From: Sphaerobacter sp. | GTDB taxonomy: Bacteria; Chloroflexota; Chloroflexia; Thermomicrobiales; Thermomicrobiaceae | Assembly (NCBI GenBank): GCA_029961075.1 | Contig: JASBVL010000038.1 | Location: 1-33,826, forward strand | DNA: 33,826 nt | Direction: 5' to 3' | Shown here: piece by piece, positions 9,370 through 17,872 of the stretch | How the letters are laid out: every line of letters begins with the position of its first letter | How positions within the stretch are numbered: the first letter of the stretch is position 1 | Notes under the pieces: model-generated | Seen by the model: only the letters and a program-made list of their open reading frames with translations | What the model was told of the DNA's origin: nothing | Databases searched by the model: none | Program-made: the position numbers and the translations under genes

Positions 9370-10080
9370 CTACGACCGGGCCGTCGCCGCGTCGACGCCA
9401 GCGGTCAGCACCGCGGACAGGATCTTCAGCCCGTCGTCGCTCCCGATCAACGCGTCGAAGGCGCGCTCCGGATGCGGCATCAGGCCAACCACGTTGCCTC
9501 GCTCGTTCGCGATCCCGGCGATGGCGTTGACCGCGCCGTTCGGGTCCGCCTCCGGCGTGACGTTGCCGGCCGCGTCGGTGTACCGGAAGATGACCTGCCC
9601 GTTGGCTTCCAGCCGCGCCAGGGTCTCCGGGTCGGCATAGTAGCGCCCCTCACCGTGGGCGATCGGGAGCCGCAAGACCTCACCCGGCGTCATGCCCGCG
9701 GTCCAGCACGTCCTGTTGCTCTCGACCCGGACGTGGACCCACGTGCTGACAAACGTGAGCTGCTGATTGCGCAGCAGCGCCCCGGGCAGGAGGCCGGCCT
9801 CGGTCAGGATCTGGAAGCCGTTGCAGATGCCGAGCACGGGGCCGCCGGCCTCGGCGAAGCGCGCCACCGCCCCCATCACCGGGGTGAAACGCGCGATGGC
9901 CCCGGCGCGGAGATAATCCCCGTACGAGAAGCCGCCCGGGATGATGAGCGCGTCGAACCGGGACAGGTCGGTGTCGCGATACCAGACGGCTTCGACCGGC
10001 TGGCGCAGCCCGAGCTCCACCGCCATCAGCGCGTCATGGTCGCCGTTGCTGCCGGGGAAGGTGATGACTCCGAAGCGCAT
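9370..10080 (-). CDS. purQ: Phosphoribosylformylglycinamidine synthase subunit PurQ
   Basis: Class I glutamine amidotransferase subunit that supplies ammonia to PurL. The 236-residue protein carries the nucleophile Cys86 in GICNGFQ and the partner His203 and Glu205 in MPHPERAF, with the oxyanion region [12 protein letters not shown] near residues 49-60. Length is normal for the separate subunit. It begins 14 bp after purS with AAGGAG before the ATG, and is followed after 22 bp by purL, so PurS, PurQ and PurL are translated in sequence as expected for a stoichiometric complex. Confidence 0.98.
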   Translation of the reverse strand: MRFGVITFPGSNGDHDALMAVELGLRQPVEAVWYRDTDLSRFDALIIPGGFSYGDYLRAGAIARFTPVMGAVARFAEAGGPVLGICNGFQILTEAGLLPGALLRNQQLTFVSTWVHVRVESNRTCWTAGMTPGEVLRLPIAHGEGRYYADPETLARLEANGQVIFRYTDAAGNVTPEADPNGAVNAIAGIANERGNVVGLMPHPERAFDALIGSDDGLKILSAVLTAGVDAATARS

Positions 10081-10094
10081 TCTGCCGTCGCTCC

Positions 10095-10394
10095 TTACCC
10101 CTGGGAACCGGGCGCGTCGTCGGCCTCACTGACCTGAAGGCGGTACTGCTCGATGACCGGGTTGGCCAGCAGCTGCTCGCACATGGCCGCGACCCGCGCC
10201 TCGGCCGCCTCACGGTCGGCGGCGGTCAGTGTGAGGGTCAGGTACTTGCCGACCCGCACCGCGTCGACCTCCTTGTAGCCGAGCATGTGCAGCCCGTCGC
10301 GCACCGCCAGGCCCTGGGGATCGTTCACCACCGGCTTGAGCGACACGAACACCTCGGCCAGCCACCGCTTCGGGGCCCGCGCCTGGGTCGTCAC
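10095..10394 (-). CDS. purS: Phosphoribosylformylglycinamidine synthase subunit PurS
   Basis: Small structural subunit that bridges PurL and PurQ. The product is 99 residues; the core ([23 protein letters not shown], then [13 protein letters not shown]) is the classic PurS fold. I chose the GTG at 10394 since GGAGGAG lies six bases upstream, ideal spacing; a GTG eight codons earlier, only one base from the purC stop, lacks a ribosome site. The N-terminus [10 protein letters not shown] is a little longer than usual. It lies 25 bp after purC and 14 bp before purQ. Confidence 0.96.
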   Translation of the reverse strand: MTTQARAPKRWLAEVFVSLKPVVNDPQGLAVRDGLHMLGYKEVDAVRVGKYLTLTLTAADREAAEARVAAMCEQLLANPVIEQYRLQVSEADDAPGSQG

Positions 10395-10419
10395 GGTTGT
10401 CTCCTCCACCTTCGTCACG

Positions 10420-11319
10420 CTAGCCCAACGGGAACAGCGGCCGTCCGGTCAGCAGCTCGTACGCCTCGCGGTACTTGGCCGCGGTCGCCTCGACGACCTC
10501 GGCCGGCAGCCGCGGCGCGGGCGGCTCTCGATCCCAGCCGGATGCGGTCAGCCAATCCCGCACGTACTGCTTGTCGTACGAGGGTTGGGAGGTGCCCGGC
10601 TGATAGCGCGCGGCATCCCAGAAGCGCGAGCTGTCCGGCGTCAGCAGCTCGTCGATGATGGTCAGCTCTCCTTCGACCAGCCCGAACTCCAGCTTGGTGT
10701 CGGCGATGATGATGCCGCGGGTGCGCGCGTACTCCTCGGCGGCGCGGTAGATCGCCAGCGTCGCGTCCCGCAGCCGCTCGGCCAGGTCACGCCCGACGAG
10801 ACCGACCATCTGCTCGAAGCTGATGTTCTCGTCATGGCCGCTGTCCGCCTTGGCGGCCGGCGTGAAGATCGGCTCGTCGAGCCGGGCGCTCTCGACCAGC
10901 CCCGCGGGCAGCGGGATGCCGCAGGCCGTGCCATGGCGCTGGTACTCCGCCCAGGCCGAGCCCGCCAGATAGCCGCGCGCGACGCACTCAATGTCGATCC
11001 GCTCCGCCTTCTTGACCACCATCGCGCGGCCCTCCAGCAGCTCCCGGTACGGTTGGACGGCCGCGGGGAGGTCCGACAGGTCGGTCGTGATCAGGTGGTT
11101 GGGCACGATGTCGCGCGTGCGCTCGAACCAGAAGCGGGAGAGCTGGGTCAGCACGATGCCCTTGTCCGGGATCCCCGTCGGCAGCACCGAGTCGTAGGCC
11201 GAGATCCGGTCGGTCGCGACCATGAGCAGGCGATCACCGAGGTCGAACGTCTCCCGGACCTTGCCCCGCCGAAACAGCGGCAGGCCGGGAATCTCCAACT
11301 GCTCAACGAGTACTGCCAC
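10420..11319 (-). CDS. purC: Phosphoribosylaminoimidazole-succinocarboxamide synthase (SAICAR synthetase)
   Basis: Ligates aspartate to CAIR in purine synthesis, using ATP. From the GTG at 11319 the product is 299 residues, of the longer (yeast-like) PurC type rather than the ~240-residue Bacillus type. Visible motifs are RRGKVRETFDLGD, the TDRISAYDSVLPTGIPDKG segment, ECVARGYLAGSAW and the ADTKLEFGL segment. A GAGGAAAGAGG ribosome site supports the GTG start; an in-frame ATG twelve codons upstream has no ribosome site. The gene is 43 bp after purB and 25 bp before purS. PurB acts on the PurC product, so neighbours catalyse consecutive steps. Confidence 0.97.
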   Translation of the reverse strand: MAVLVEQLEIPGLPLFRRGKVRETFDLGDRLLMVATDRISAYDSVLPTGIPDKGIVLTQLSRFWFERTRDIVPNHLITTDLSDLPAAVQPYRELLEGRAMVVKKAERIDIECVARGYLAGSAWAEYQRHGTACGIPLPAGLVESARLDEPIFTPAAKADSGHDENISFEQMVGLVGRDLAERLRDATLAIYRAAEEYARTRGIIIADTKLEFGLVEGELTIIDELLTPDSSRFWDAARYQPGTSQPSYDKQYVRDWLTASGWDREPPAPRLPAEVVEATAAKYREAYELLTGRPLFPLG

Positions 11320-11362
11320 GGGTCCTCTTTCCTCCCCTCCGCATCGGTGGTCCATCGACCGG

Positions 11363-12682
11363 CTAGGGCTTGGCAGCCGTCGGCTGCGGCGCGGTCAGCC
11401 CCAACCGGCGGAACGTCGCATCGATGTGCCTGGTGTGGTAGCTCGGATCGAAAATGGCGTCGACCTGCTCCGGCGTCAGTCGCTCGCGCACCGTGTCGTC
11501 CTGCAGCAGCAGGTCGCGCATGGGCGTGCCCGTGTCCCAGGCCGTGTGCGCGGCACCCTGCACGACCCGGTAGGCGGCCTGCCGGTCCATGCCCGCCTCG
11601 ACGAGCGCCAGGAGCGCCCGCTGGGAGTAGATCGCCCCGTGGGTCGCCTCCAGATTAGCCCGCATGCGCTCGGGGTAGACGACCCAGTCCTCCACGATCT
11701 CGGCCATGAGCGCGACCATGTAGTCGACCAGGATGAAGGCATCGGGGAAGATGACCCGCTCGGCCGAGCTGTTGCTGATATCCCGCTCGTGCCACAGGAC
11801 CACGTTCTCGAAGGCGGTCAGCGCGTAGCCGCGCACGAGACGGGCCAGACCGCTGATGCGCTCGCTCTCGTGCGGGTTCCGCTTGTGGGGCATGGCGGAC
11901 GAGCCCTGGTTGCCGGGGTCGAAGGGCTCCTCCAGCTCGCGCACCTCGGTGCGCTGCAGGTGGCGGATCTCGGTGGCGAACTTGTCGAGCGAGCTGGCCA
12001 GGATCGCGAGCGCGGCGATGACGTGCGCGTGGCGGTCGCGCTGGATGATCTGGGTCGAGACGGGCGCGACCTTCAGGCCGAGCAGGGCGCAGACATCCTC
12101 CTCGACATCCGGCGGCACGTTGGCGTGCGTCCCCACCGCACCGGAGATCTTCCCGACCCGGATGTCCTCGCGGGCTGCCTCAAGCCGGGCGCGGTTGCGG
12201 CGCAGCTCGTCGTACCAGACCGCCAGCTTGAAGCCGAACGTGATCGGCTCGGCATGCACCCCGTGGGTCCGGCCGATCATCAACGTGTCTCGGTGGGCGA
12301 CCGCCTCACGACCGACGACCGCGATCAGCCGGTCCAGCCCCTCCAGCAGGTGGTCGATGGCCTCCACCGTCTGGAGCGCCAGGGCCGTGTCGATCACGTC
12401 GGAGCTGGTCAGGCCGAGATGGATGAAGCGGGCCGCATCGCCGACCGTCTCACCGGTCGCGCGCAGGAAGGCGATGACGTCGTGGTCGGTCTCCCGCTCG
12501 ATCTCCTTCATGCGCTCCAGATCGCAGGTCGCCTGGCGGATCTTGGCCATCGCCTCCTCGGGCACGACGCCGCGCCTGGCCCAGGCCTCGGCCACCGCGA
12601 TCTCAACCCGCAGCCAGAGATCGATCTTGTGCCGCTCGCTCCAGATGCGGCCCATCTCTGGCCGGGTATAACGCTCGATCAC
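11363..12682 (-). CDS. purB: Adenylosuccinate lyase
   Basis: Eliminates fumarate from SAICAR and from adenylosuccinate, acting twice in AMP synthesis. The 439-residue protein has the fumarase/ASL superfamily layout: N-terminal MIERYTRPEMGRIWSERHK, HLGLTSSDVIDTA around residue 90, the TRTHGVHAEPITFG-like IGRTHGVHAEP segment with the catalytic histidine, and the signature loop GSSAMPHKRNP with the catalytic serine. Length is normal. It starts 27 bp after the mtaB stop, so it is most likely driven from the mtaB promoter; no separate promoter is evident. Confidence 0.98.
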   Translation of the reverse strand: MIERYTRPEMGRIWSERHKIDLWLRVEIAVAEAWARRGVVPEEAMAKIRQATCDLERMKEIERETDHDVIAFLRATGETVGDAARFIHLGLTSSDVIDTALALQTVEAIDHLLEGLDRLIAVVGREAVAHRDTLMIGRTHGVHAEPITFGFKLAVWYDELRRNRARLEAAREDIRVGKISGAVGTHANVPPDVEEDVCALLGLKVAPVSTQIIQRDRHAHVIAALAILASSLDKFATEIRHLQRTEVRELEEPFDPGNQGSSAMPHKRNPHESERISGLARLVRGYALTAFENVVLWHERDISNSSAERVIFPDAFILVDYMVALMAEIVEDWVVYPERMRANLEATHGAIYSQRALLALVEAGMDRQAAYRVVQGAAHTAWDTGTPMRDLLLQDDTVRERLTPEQVDAIFDPSYHTRHIDATFRRLGLTAPQPTAAKP

Positions 12683-12709
12683 CCCCAGTCCCTCCGTCCT
12701 CTGGCGCCG

Positions 12710-14059
12710 CTAGTCCACCCGGAGCGGCGGATCGGAGCGGATGCCGTCCGCGTGCGGCGCCACGCCGCGCACCGTCACGAAGCGGTTCTCCAGATCCTCA
12801 TCGGCCCGACCCGGGACGTAGACGCGGAGATAGTTGCCGGTGTAGCCGCTCCACAGGCAGCTTCCGTCCGGCAGCGTGGTCGCCACCTGCTCCACCAGCA
12901 CGCGCAGCTCCCGCCCCTGGTGCCGGGCCACGAAGGCCGCATGCAGCTCGTCCCCGAGCGCACGCAGTTCGGCCGAGCGGCGCTCTTTGACCCGCGGAGG
13001 CACCTGATCCGGCATCGTCGCCGCCAGGGTGCCTTTGCGCGGGGAGAAGGGGAAGACGTGGAGCTTGGCGAAGCCCATCTCCCGCACGAACGCACACGTC
13101 TCGGCGAACTCGGCCTCGGTCTCGCCCGGGAAGCCGACGATCAGGTCGGTGGTGATGCCGATGTCCGGCACCTCCTCGCGCAGGCGCCGCACCGCCCGGC
13201 GGAACTGCCGCGTGCTGTACCAGCGCTTCATGCGGCGCAGCACCGTCTCGCTGCCGCTCTGGAGCGCCATGTGAAGATGCGGCGCCATGCGCGGGTGCTT
13301 GAGCAGCGCGATAAAGCGCTCGTCGATCTCGTGGGGCCCGACCGAGGTGACGCGCAGCCGCTCGATGGCGGTCTCGCTCAACACCCGCTCCAGCAGATCG
13401 GCCAGCCGCAGGGTGCGATCGCCTTTCGGCCACTTGTAGGTGCCGACGTGGGTGCCGGTCAGCACCACCTCGCGGTACCCCTCCGCGATCGCCTCCCGCA
13501 CCTGCCGGATCACCGCTGCCGGGTCGACGCTGCGGGGAGCGCCGCGAGCCTGCGGGATGATGCAGTACGTGCAATGCGCCCGGCAGCCCTCCTGGATCTT
13601 GATCATGCGGCGGGTGCGCGTCTCCGCCTGCTCGACCGGCTCGTCGGCGTCAAACGCCTGGTTCTCCCACTGGAGGCGATCCAGGATCTCGTCGACGACC
13701 GTGAGCTTCTCGATCGAGCCGACCACCAGGTCGACCTCGGGCATGGCGTGGAGCTCATCGGGGTTGACCGCCGGGTAGCAGCCGATCGCGGCCACGAGCG
13801 CCCCCGGGTTCTGCCGGTGGGCGCGCCGGAGCATCTGCCGCGAGCGCCGGTCGGCCAACTGCGTCACGGTGCAGGTGTTGATGATGTAGACATCAGCCTC
13901 CGCGCTGAAGTCGACCTCCACCAGACCCGCCTGGCGCAAGCCGCGCCGGATGTCGGCCTCGTCGCTCTGATTCAGCTTGCATCCGAGTGTGCAGATGGCG
14001 AAGCGGGGTCGCCGCCGGGGGCTACGGGCTTGGAGCAGCAGCGGGCGTGACGCGTCCAT
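12710..14059 (-). CDS. mtaB: tRNA t6A37 methylthiotransferase MtaB
   Basis: Radical-SAM enzyme that converts t6A to ms2t6A at position 37 of ANN-decoding tRNAs. The 449-residue product has the N-terminal MTTase domain with cluster cysteines Cys27 (CTLGCKLNQ), Cys63 (NTCTVT) and Cys94 (GCYP), the radical-SAM triad Cys159, Cys163 and Cys166 (CRAHCTYC), and a C-terminal TRAM-like region. The CTLGCKLNQSDEA start is typical of MtaB rather than MiaB or RimO. I use ATG at 14059: AAGGGA precedes it, and the TATAAT promoter at 14097-14102 would start RNA near 14090, so an ATG at 14092 would have no leader. It heads the purine run, an unusual place for a tRNA-modification gene. Confidence 0.93.
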   Translation of the reverse strand: MDASRPLLLQARSPRRRPRFAICTLGCKLNQSDEADIRRGLRQAGLVEVDFSAEADVYIINTCTVTQLADRRSRQMLRRAHRQNPGALVAAIGCYPAVNPDELHAMPEVDLVVGSIEKLTVVDEILDRLQWENQAFDADEPVEQAETRTRRMIKIQEGCRAHCTYCIIPQARGAPRSVDPAAVIRQVREAIAEGYREVVLTGTHVGTYKWPKGDRTLRLADLLERVLSETAIERLRVTSVGPHEIDERFIALLKHPRMAPHLHMALQSGSETVLRRMKRWYSTRQFRRAVRRLREEVPDIGITTDLIVGFPGETEAEFAETCAFVREMGFAKLHVFPFSPRKGTLAATMPDQVPPRVKERRSAELRALGDELHAAFVARHQGRELRVLVEQVATTLPDGSCLWSGYTGNYLRVYVPGRADEDLENRFVTVRGVAPHADGIRSDPPLRVD

Positions 14060-14096
14060 CGTTCCCTTCGAAGGGTCAGGTCCGCTCAACACGGGG

Positions 14097-14102
14097 ATTA
14101 TA
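14097..14102 (-). promoter_or_regulatory. Promoter -10 of the mtaB-pur run
   Basis: Perfect TATAAT on the minus strand, 38 bases before the mtaB ATG; predicted start near 14090. No recognisable -35 at 16-18 bp. It is the only clear promoter upstream of mtaB and purB, so it probably drives the whole series. I see no purine riboswitch or PurR-type box nearby. Confidence 0.55.
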
Positions 14103-14217
14103 CACGAAGGGAGACGTCCGCCGTGGGCAGGAGACGCCGGTCGGGCCGCCCGTGGTCAGGTCCGCGCCGTCTTGCAGTTCGGTCATCGGAATGCACGTCG
14201 TTGTGCACCTCGCTCGC

Positions 14218-14246
14218 TTGCAGGCGGCCTGCGGCGCGGCTATAGT
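14218..14246 (+). promoter_or_regulatory. Promoter of glmS
   Basis: TTGCAG at 14218-14223 and TATAGT at 14241-14246 with a 17-bp spacer. Predicted start near 14253, giving a leader of about 360 bases that contains the whole ribozyme. A short inverted repeat TGCAC-N6-GTGCA (14192-14207) lies just upstream of the -35. The rest of the intergenic stretch 14103-14190 shows nothing I can assign. Confidence 0.65.
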
Positions 14247-14346
14247 CGGGGCGAGGGTTGGGGGTGACCCACCCGCGGGGCGCGGGGTCATGGCCCGATC
14301 CTCCACGGGACCAACAGGGCTGACGTTGAGCGTGATCGTTCGGAGT

Positions 14347-14485
14347 AGCGCCGGGGCTCGCCAGGGGAGGTGGCGAGTCGACGAGGTGGAGACCAATCGA
14401 AGGATTCGGCGGGTGGTCTCCCGGCTGGCACGGTCGTGAGGGCCAGGGCAAAACCGGTGAGCGATCGCCGGGACAAAGACTGGCC
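14347..14485 (+). ncRNA. glmS ribozyme (glucosamine-6-phosphate activated)
   Basis: Self-cleaving riboswitch in the glmS leader. The order of conserved blocks matches the family as I know it from Bacillus anthracis and Thermoanaerobacter: A|GCGCC at 14347-14352 (cleavage expected after A14347), a P1 hairpin (14355-14362 with 14372-14379), GACGAGGTGGAG (14380-14391), an AATC-GATT mini-hairpin (14395-14406) followed by TTCGGCGGGTG, then the helix GGAGACC/GGTCTCC (14388-14394 with 14415-14421), a P3-like stem ending in GTGAG, and a closing helix GGCCAG/CTGGCC (14441-14446 with 14480-14485) enclosing AAAACC...GGGACAAAGA and a GCGA tetraloop hairpin (14454-14471). GlcN6P binding triggers cleavage and lowers glmS expression. 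Found by eye, but the match is extensive. Confidence 0.93.
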
Positions 14486-14578
14486 TGGGTGCATCCACGG
14501 CAGTCCCTGGATCCCGTTGCGCAGTTGACGACTGACGCCGAGGCAAGCGGCCTCCGCGGGAGCCGCTCGCCAAGGGTG

Positions 14579-14595
14579 CCTGCGCGCCGCGCAGG
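14579..14595 (+). other. Short hairpin just before the glmS ribosome site
   Basis: CCTGCGC-GCC-GCGCAGG, a perfect 7-bp stem, ends three bases before the GGGGAAGGGA ribosome site of glmS. Together with a 6-bp stem at 14546-14567 and one at 14478-14505 it suggests a structured leader downstream of the ribozyme; role unknown. Confidence 0.35.
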
Positions 14596-14616
14596 TCGGG
14601 GAAGGGACACTCACGG

Positions 14617-16392
14617 ATGTGCGGTATCTTCGGCTATGTTGGGCCGCGGCGTGCGGCCGGGCCGATGATTCTCGATGCGCTCAAGCGACTCGAGTATCGG
14701 GGCTACGACTCCTGGGGCGTGGCCGTGGGGATCGACGGCCACGTCGGACTGAGCAAGCGGGCCGGTCGCATCGGTGACGCCGTGGTTGACCTGCCGGATG
14801 CCTGCATCGGCTTCGGCCACACCCGCTGGGCGACGCACGGCGGGGTGAGCGACGTGAACGCGCACCCGCACCTGGACTGCACGGGGCGCTTCGCGGTCAT
14901 CCACAACGGCATCATCGAGAACTTCCGCACGCTGCGGAGCCGGCTGGAGTCCCGCGGGCACGTATTCCGGAGCGAGACCGATACCGAGGTGGTCTCCCAC
15001 CTGATCGAGGAGACGGTGGGCGCCAGCAGCGAGCCCTGCACCGTCGTCGAGGCGGTGCGCCAGGTCTTCGCCATGCTGCGCGGGCTGAACGCCGTGATCG
15101 TCCTCGACACCGTGACCCAGCAACTCGTCGCTGCCAAGAACGTCTCGCCGCTGGTGGTCGGCCGCGGCGAGGACGCGGCCTACATCGCCTCCGATGCCGT
15201 GGCGCTGGTGGGACACGCCCGCGAGGTGCATTATGTCGAGGACCGCGAGATCGTCGCGTTGGGCCCGGACGGGGTCCAGTTCTACGACAGCGCGACCGGC
15301 GCCCCCCGCGCTGCGGCGTTCGTGCCGCTGACGCTCCGCGAGGCGGACATGTCGCTCAACGGGTTCGATCACTATCTGATTAAGGAAATCCATGAGCAGC
15401 CCCGCGTGCTGCGGCGGATCGCCGAGAACTACGCCGAGCCCGTCCATCACCTGGCGGAGCTGATTTCCGAGGCCTACGGGAGCTTCCTGATCGGCTGCGG
15501 CACCTCCAGCTACGCGGCGCTGACCGGGTCCTACCTCTTCTCCCGCATCGCTCGGCGGCATGTCAACTTCGCGGTCGGATCGGAGTTCAAGTATCAGGAG
15601 CACTTCCTGACCGACCGAAGCCTCGTGATCGCGCTGTCGCAGAGCGGCGAGACCGCCGACATCATCGACGCGGTGATGGCGGCTAAGCGCGCCGGAGCGC
15701 GGGTCGCGGCGCTCGTCAACGTCCCTGGCTCGACCCTGGACCGACTGGCCGACTTCAGCATCCACCTGGGCGCCGGGCCCGAGCAGAGTGTGCTGTCGAC
15801 CAAGTCGTACACGGCGAAAGTCGCCATCCTCATGCTCACGGCGCACGTCCTGAACGGCAGCGAGCATGTCGGGCGTGAGCACCTGTGGCGGGCGGTGGAC
15901 GGCGTCGAGCAGGCCCTCGCCCCCGCCAGTGTCCAGCGCATCCAGGAGATCGCGGCCTACATGGCCGACAAGGAACACTGCTTCGTCATCGGGCGCGGCC
16001 TCTCCTACCCGACGGCGCTCGAGGCGGCCCTCAAGATCAAGGAGATCTCCTACATCCACGCCGAGGGCTTCGCCGGCGGCGAGCTGAAGCACGGGGTCAT
16101 CGCGCTGGTCGAGGAGGGGACGCCGTGCCTCGTCTTCTCCCCGATCGACGAGACCCGCGACGACATCCTCTCCGGCGCGATGGAGCTGCGCAGCCGGGGC
16201 GGATTCATCGTCGGCATCTCGCCGGAGCCGGAGGAGGTGTTCGACATCCACCTCCCGGTGGCGGACGTGGGCGACGCATCGCCGCTCGTCGGCGTGATCC
16301 CGGCGCAGTTGCTCGGCTACTACCTGGCGCTCCGGCGCGGGCTGGATCCCGACAAGCCGCGGAATCTGGCCAAGAGCGTCACGGTGAAGTAA
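14617..16392 (+). CDS. glmS: Glutamine-fructose-6-phosphate aminotransferase
   Basis: Makes glucosamine-6-phosphate from fructose-6-phosphate and glutamine, the entry to peptidoglycan and amino-sugar synthesis. The 591-residue enzyme has an N-terminal glutaminase domain with the nucleophile Cys2 (MCGIFGYVG), the GHTRWATHG and HNGIIEN motifs, and two SIS sugar-isomerase domains (GCGTSSYA and SQSGETAD in the first; EIAYIHAEGF-like EISYIHAEGFAGGELKHG in the second), ending in the diagnostic NLAKSVTVK. Normal length. GGGGAAGGGA lies about ten bases before the ATG. Expression should be feedback-controlled by the ribozyme in its leader. tatD follows after 11 bp. Confidence 0.99.
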   Translation: MCGIFGYVGPRRAAGPMILDALKRLEYRGYDSWGVAVGIDGHVGLSKRAGRIGDAVVDLPDACIGFGHTRWATHGGVSDVNAHPHLDCTGRFAVIHNGIIENFRTLRSRLESRGHVFRSETDTEVVSHLIEETVGASSEPCTVVEAVRQVFAMLRGLNAVIVLDTVTQQLVAAKNVSPLVVGRGEDAAYIASDAVALVGHAREVHYVEDREIVALGPDGVQFYDSATGAPRAAAFVPLTLREADMSLNGFDHYLIKEIHEQPRVLRRIAENYAEPVHHLAELISEAYGSFLIGCGTSSYAALTGSYLFSRIARRHVNFAVGSEFKYQEHFLTDRSLVIALSQSGETADIIDAVMAAKRAGARVAALVNVPGSTLDRLADFSIHLGAGPEQSVLSTKSYTAKVAILMLTAHVLNGSEHVGREHLWRAVDGVEQALAPASVQRIQEIAAYMADKEHCFVIGRGLSYPTALEAALKIKEISYIHAEGFAGGELKHGVIALVEEGTPCLVFSPIDETRDDILSGAMELRSRGGFIVGISPEPEEVFDIHLPVADVGDASPLVGVIPAQLLGYYLALRRGLDPDKPRNLAKSVTVK

Positions 16393-16403
16393 CCTGGAGG
16401 GTG

Positions 16404-17189
16404 ATGCGGCTGATTGACACACACTGCCACCTCGACCTGGACGCGTTCGACGACGATCGCGCGGAGGTCCTCGCCCGCGCGCGAGCGGCGGGGGTCGAGT
16501 CCATCCTCGTTGTGGGCTTCGCGCCGGAGCGGTGGGGCCCCGCGCTTCGCCTGGCCAAGACGGAGCCGGGGATCGTCGTCGCCATCGGATTGCATCCCAC
16601 CGAAGCCGCCCGCTACGACGCCGAGGTCGAGGCCGGGATCCGCGCAGCCGCCGCCCAGCCGCCGGTCCGCGCCATTGGGGAGATCGGCCTCGACTACCAC
16701 TGGATGACCGCTCCCGCCGACGTGCAGCGCCGGGCCTTTGAGCGCCAGCTCGCGCTCGCGCGGGAGCTGGACCTCCCGTTCATCGTTCACCAGCGCGAGG
16801 CGGAGGAGGACACGCTGGCCGTCCTCGAGGCGGCTGGCTCGCCGCTGCGCGGCGTCATGCACTGCTTCACCGGCGACCTCGCCTACGCCGAGCGGTGCCT
16901 CGCGCTGGGGCTCTCCCTCGGGATCGGCGGCGCGGTCACGTTCCGCAAGGCGACGCAGCTCCACGAGGTGGTGCGGCAGGCGCCGCTCGACCGGCTGGTA
17001 CTCGAGACCGACGCGCCCTACATGACCCCCGCCCCGCACCGTGGCAAGCGCAACGAGCCGGCCTACGTGCGCCTCGTGGCCGAGCGCGTCGCCGAACTGC
17101 GCGGCCTGCCGCTGGAGGAGGTCGCCGCGGCGACCTCGGCCAACGCCGCGCGGCTGTTCAATCTGGAGGGGAGCGAGGCGACCGTATGA
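16404..17189 (+). CDS. tatD: TatD-family metal-dependent hydrolase
   Basis: TatD-type TIM-barrel hydrolase; family members act as DNases/3'-5' exonucleases on DNA or RNA. The 261-residue product shows the metal ligands His7 and His9 in DTHCHLD, the Glu in GEIGLDYH, the His in FIVHQRE, HCFTG and the C-terminal ETDAPYM Asp, so the active site looks complete. The ATG follows TGGAGG by four bases; a GTG directly before it is also in frame. It is translationally linked to glmS (11 bp upstream) and its TGA overlaps the rdgB ATG. Assignment to the YcfH/TatD subgroup rests on overall similarity, so the exact substrate is open. Confidence 0.93.
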   Translation: MRLIDTHCHLDLDAFDDDRAEVLARARAAGVESILVVGFAPERWGPALRLAKTEPGIVVAIGLHPTEAARYDAEVEAGIRAAAAQPPVRAIGEIGLDYHWMTAPADVQRRAFERQLALARELDLPFIVHQREAEEDTLAVLEAAGSPLRGVMHCFTGDLAYAERCLALGLSLGIGGAVTFRKATQLHEVVRQAPLDRLVLETDAPYMTPAPHRGKRNEPAYVRLVAERVAELRGLPLEEVAAATSANAARLFNLEGSEATV

Positions 17190-17833
17190 GCCTGAGCCGC
17201 GCGCGTGAGCGAGACGACCACCAGGTCACGATCGTCCTCGCGTCCAACAATCGCGGCAAGGTCGAGGAGCTGGCGCGGCTGCTGCCCGACTGGGTGCGGG
17301 TGCTCACCGCGGCCGAGGCAGGGGTCCAACTCCCCGAAGAGACGGGCACCACCTTCGCCGAGAATGCGCTGCTCAAAGCGCGCGCCGCCGCGGCGCAGAG
17401 CGGGCACATCGCGCTGGCCGACGACTCCGGCCTGGAGGTGGACGCGCTCGGGGGTGAACCCGGCGTGCGCTCGGCGCGTTACGCCGGGGAGCCGACCGAC
17501 GACGCCGCCAACAACGCCCTCCTGCTCGAGCGCCTGCATGGCGTCCCGGCCGAGCGACGGTCGGCGCGCTTCCGCTCGGCGGTCGCGGTGGTCCTGCCGG
17601 ACGGTCGGGAGCACGTAGCCGAGGGGACGATCGAGGGAACCATCCTGGAGGAGCCGCGTGGGAGCGGCGGGTTCGGCTACGACCCGCTGTTCCTTCCCGC
17701 CGGGTCCACCCGGACGATGGCGGAGTTGACCGTTGACGAGAAGAACGAGCTCAGCCATCGTGGCCGGGCTTTCCGCGCCGCGGCGACCTGGCTCCTTCCC
17801 ATCCTAGAGGGTCAGCGGCACGCCGCGTCCTGA
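17186..17833 (+). CDS. rdgB: XTP/dITP pyrophosphatase (RdgB/HAM1 family)
   Basis: House-cleaning enzyme that hydrolyses deaminated purine nucleoside triphosphates (dITP, XTP) to the monophosphate. The 215-residue protein has the substrate-binding ASNNRGKVEEL at residues 19-29, ADDSGLEVDAL with the catalytic Asp, RSARYAG, and GGFGYDPLF. It carries an N-terminal extension of about 15 residues compared with the usual start right before the ASNN motif. The ATG overlaps the tatD stop as ATGA, so the two are translationally coupled; GGAGGGGAGCGAGG precedes it. A sensible neighbour for TatD and for the purine-synthesis genes across the divergent region. Confidence 0.96.
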   Translation: MSLSRARERDDHQVTIVLASNNRGKVEELARLLPDWVRVLTAAEAGVQLPEETGTTFAENALLKARAAAAQSGHIALADDSGLEVDALGGEPGVRSARYAGEPTDDAANNALLLERLHGVPAERRSARFRSAVAVVLPDGREHVAEGTIEGTILEEPRGSGGFGYDPLFLPAGSTRTMAELTVDEKNELSHRGRAFRAAATWLLPILEGQRHAAS

Positions 17834-17872
17834 TGGCCGCGCCGTGCCGCCGACCCCGGAAGCGGAGTGATC

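Noticed and set aside
14060-14220. Purine riboswitch or PurR box before the mtaB-pur run
   Set aside because: No purine aptamer core or PurBox-like repeats were seen; only a TATAAT element.
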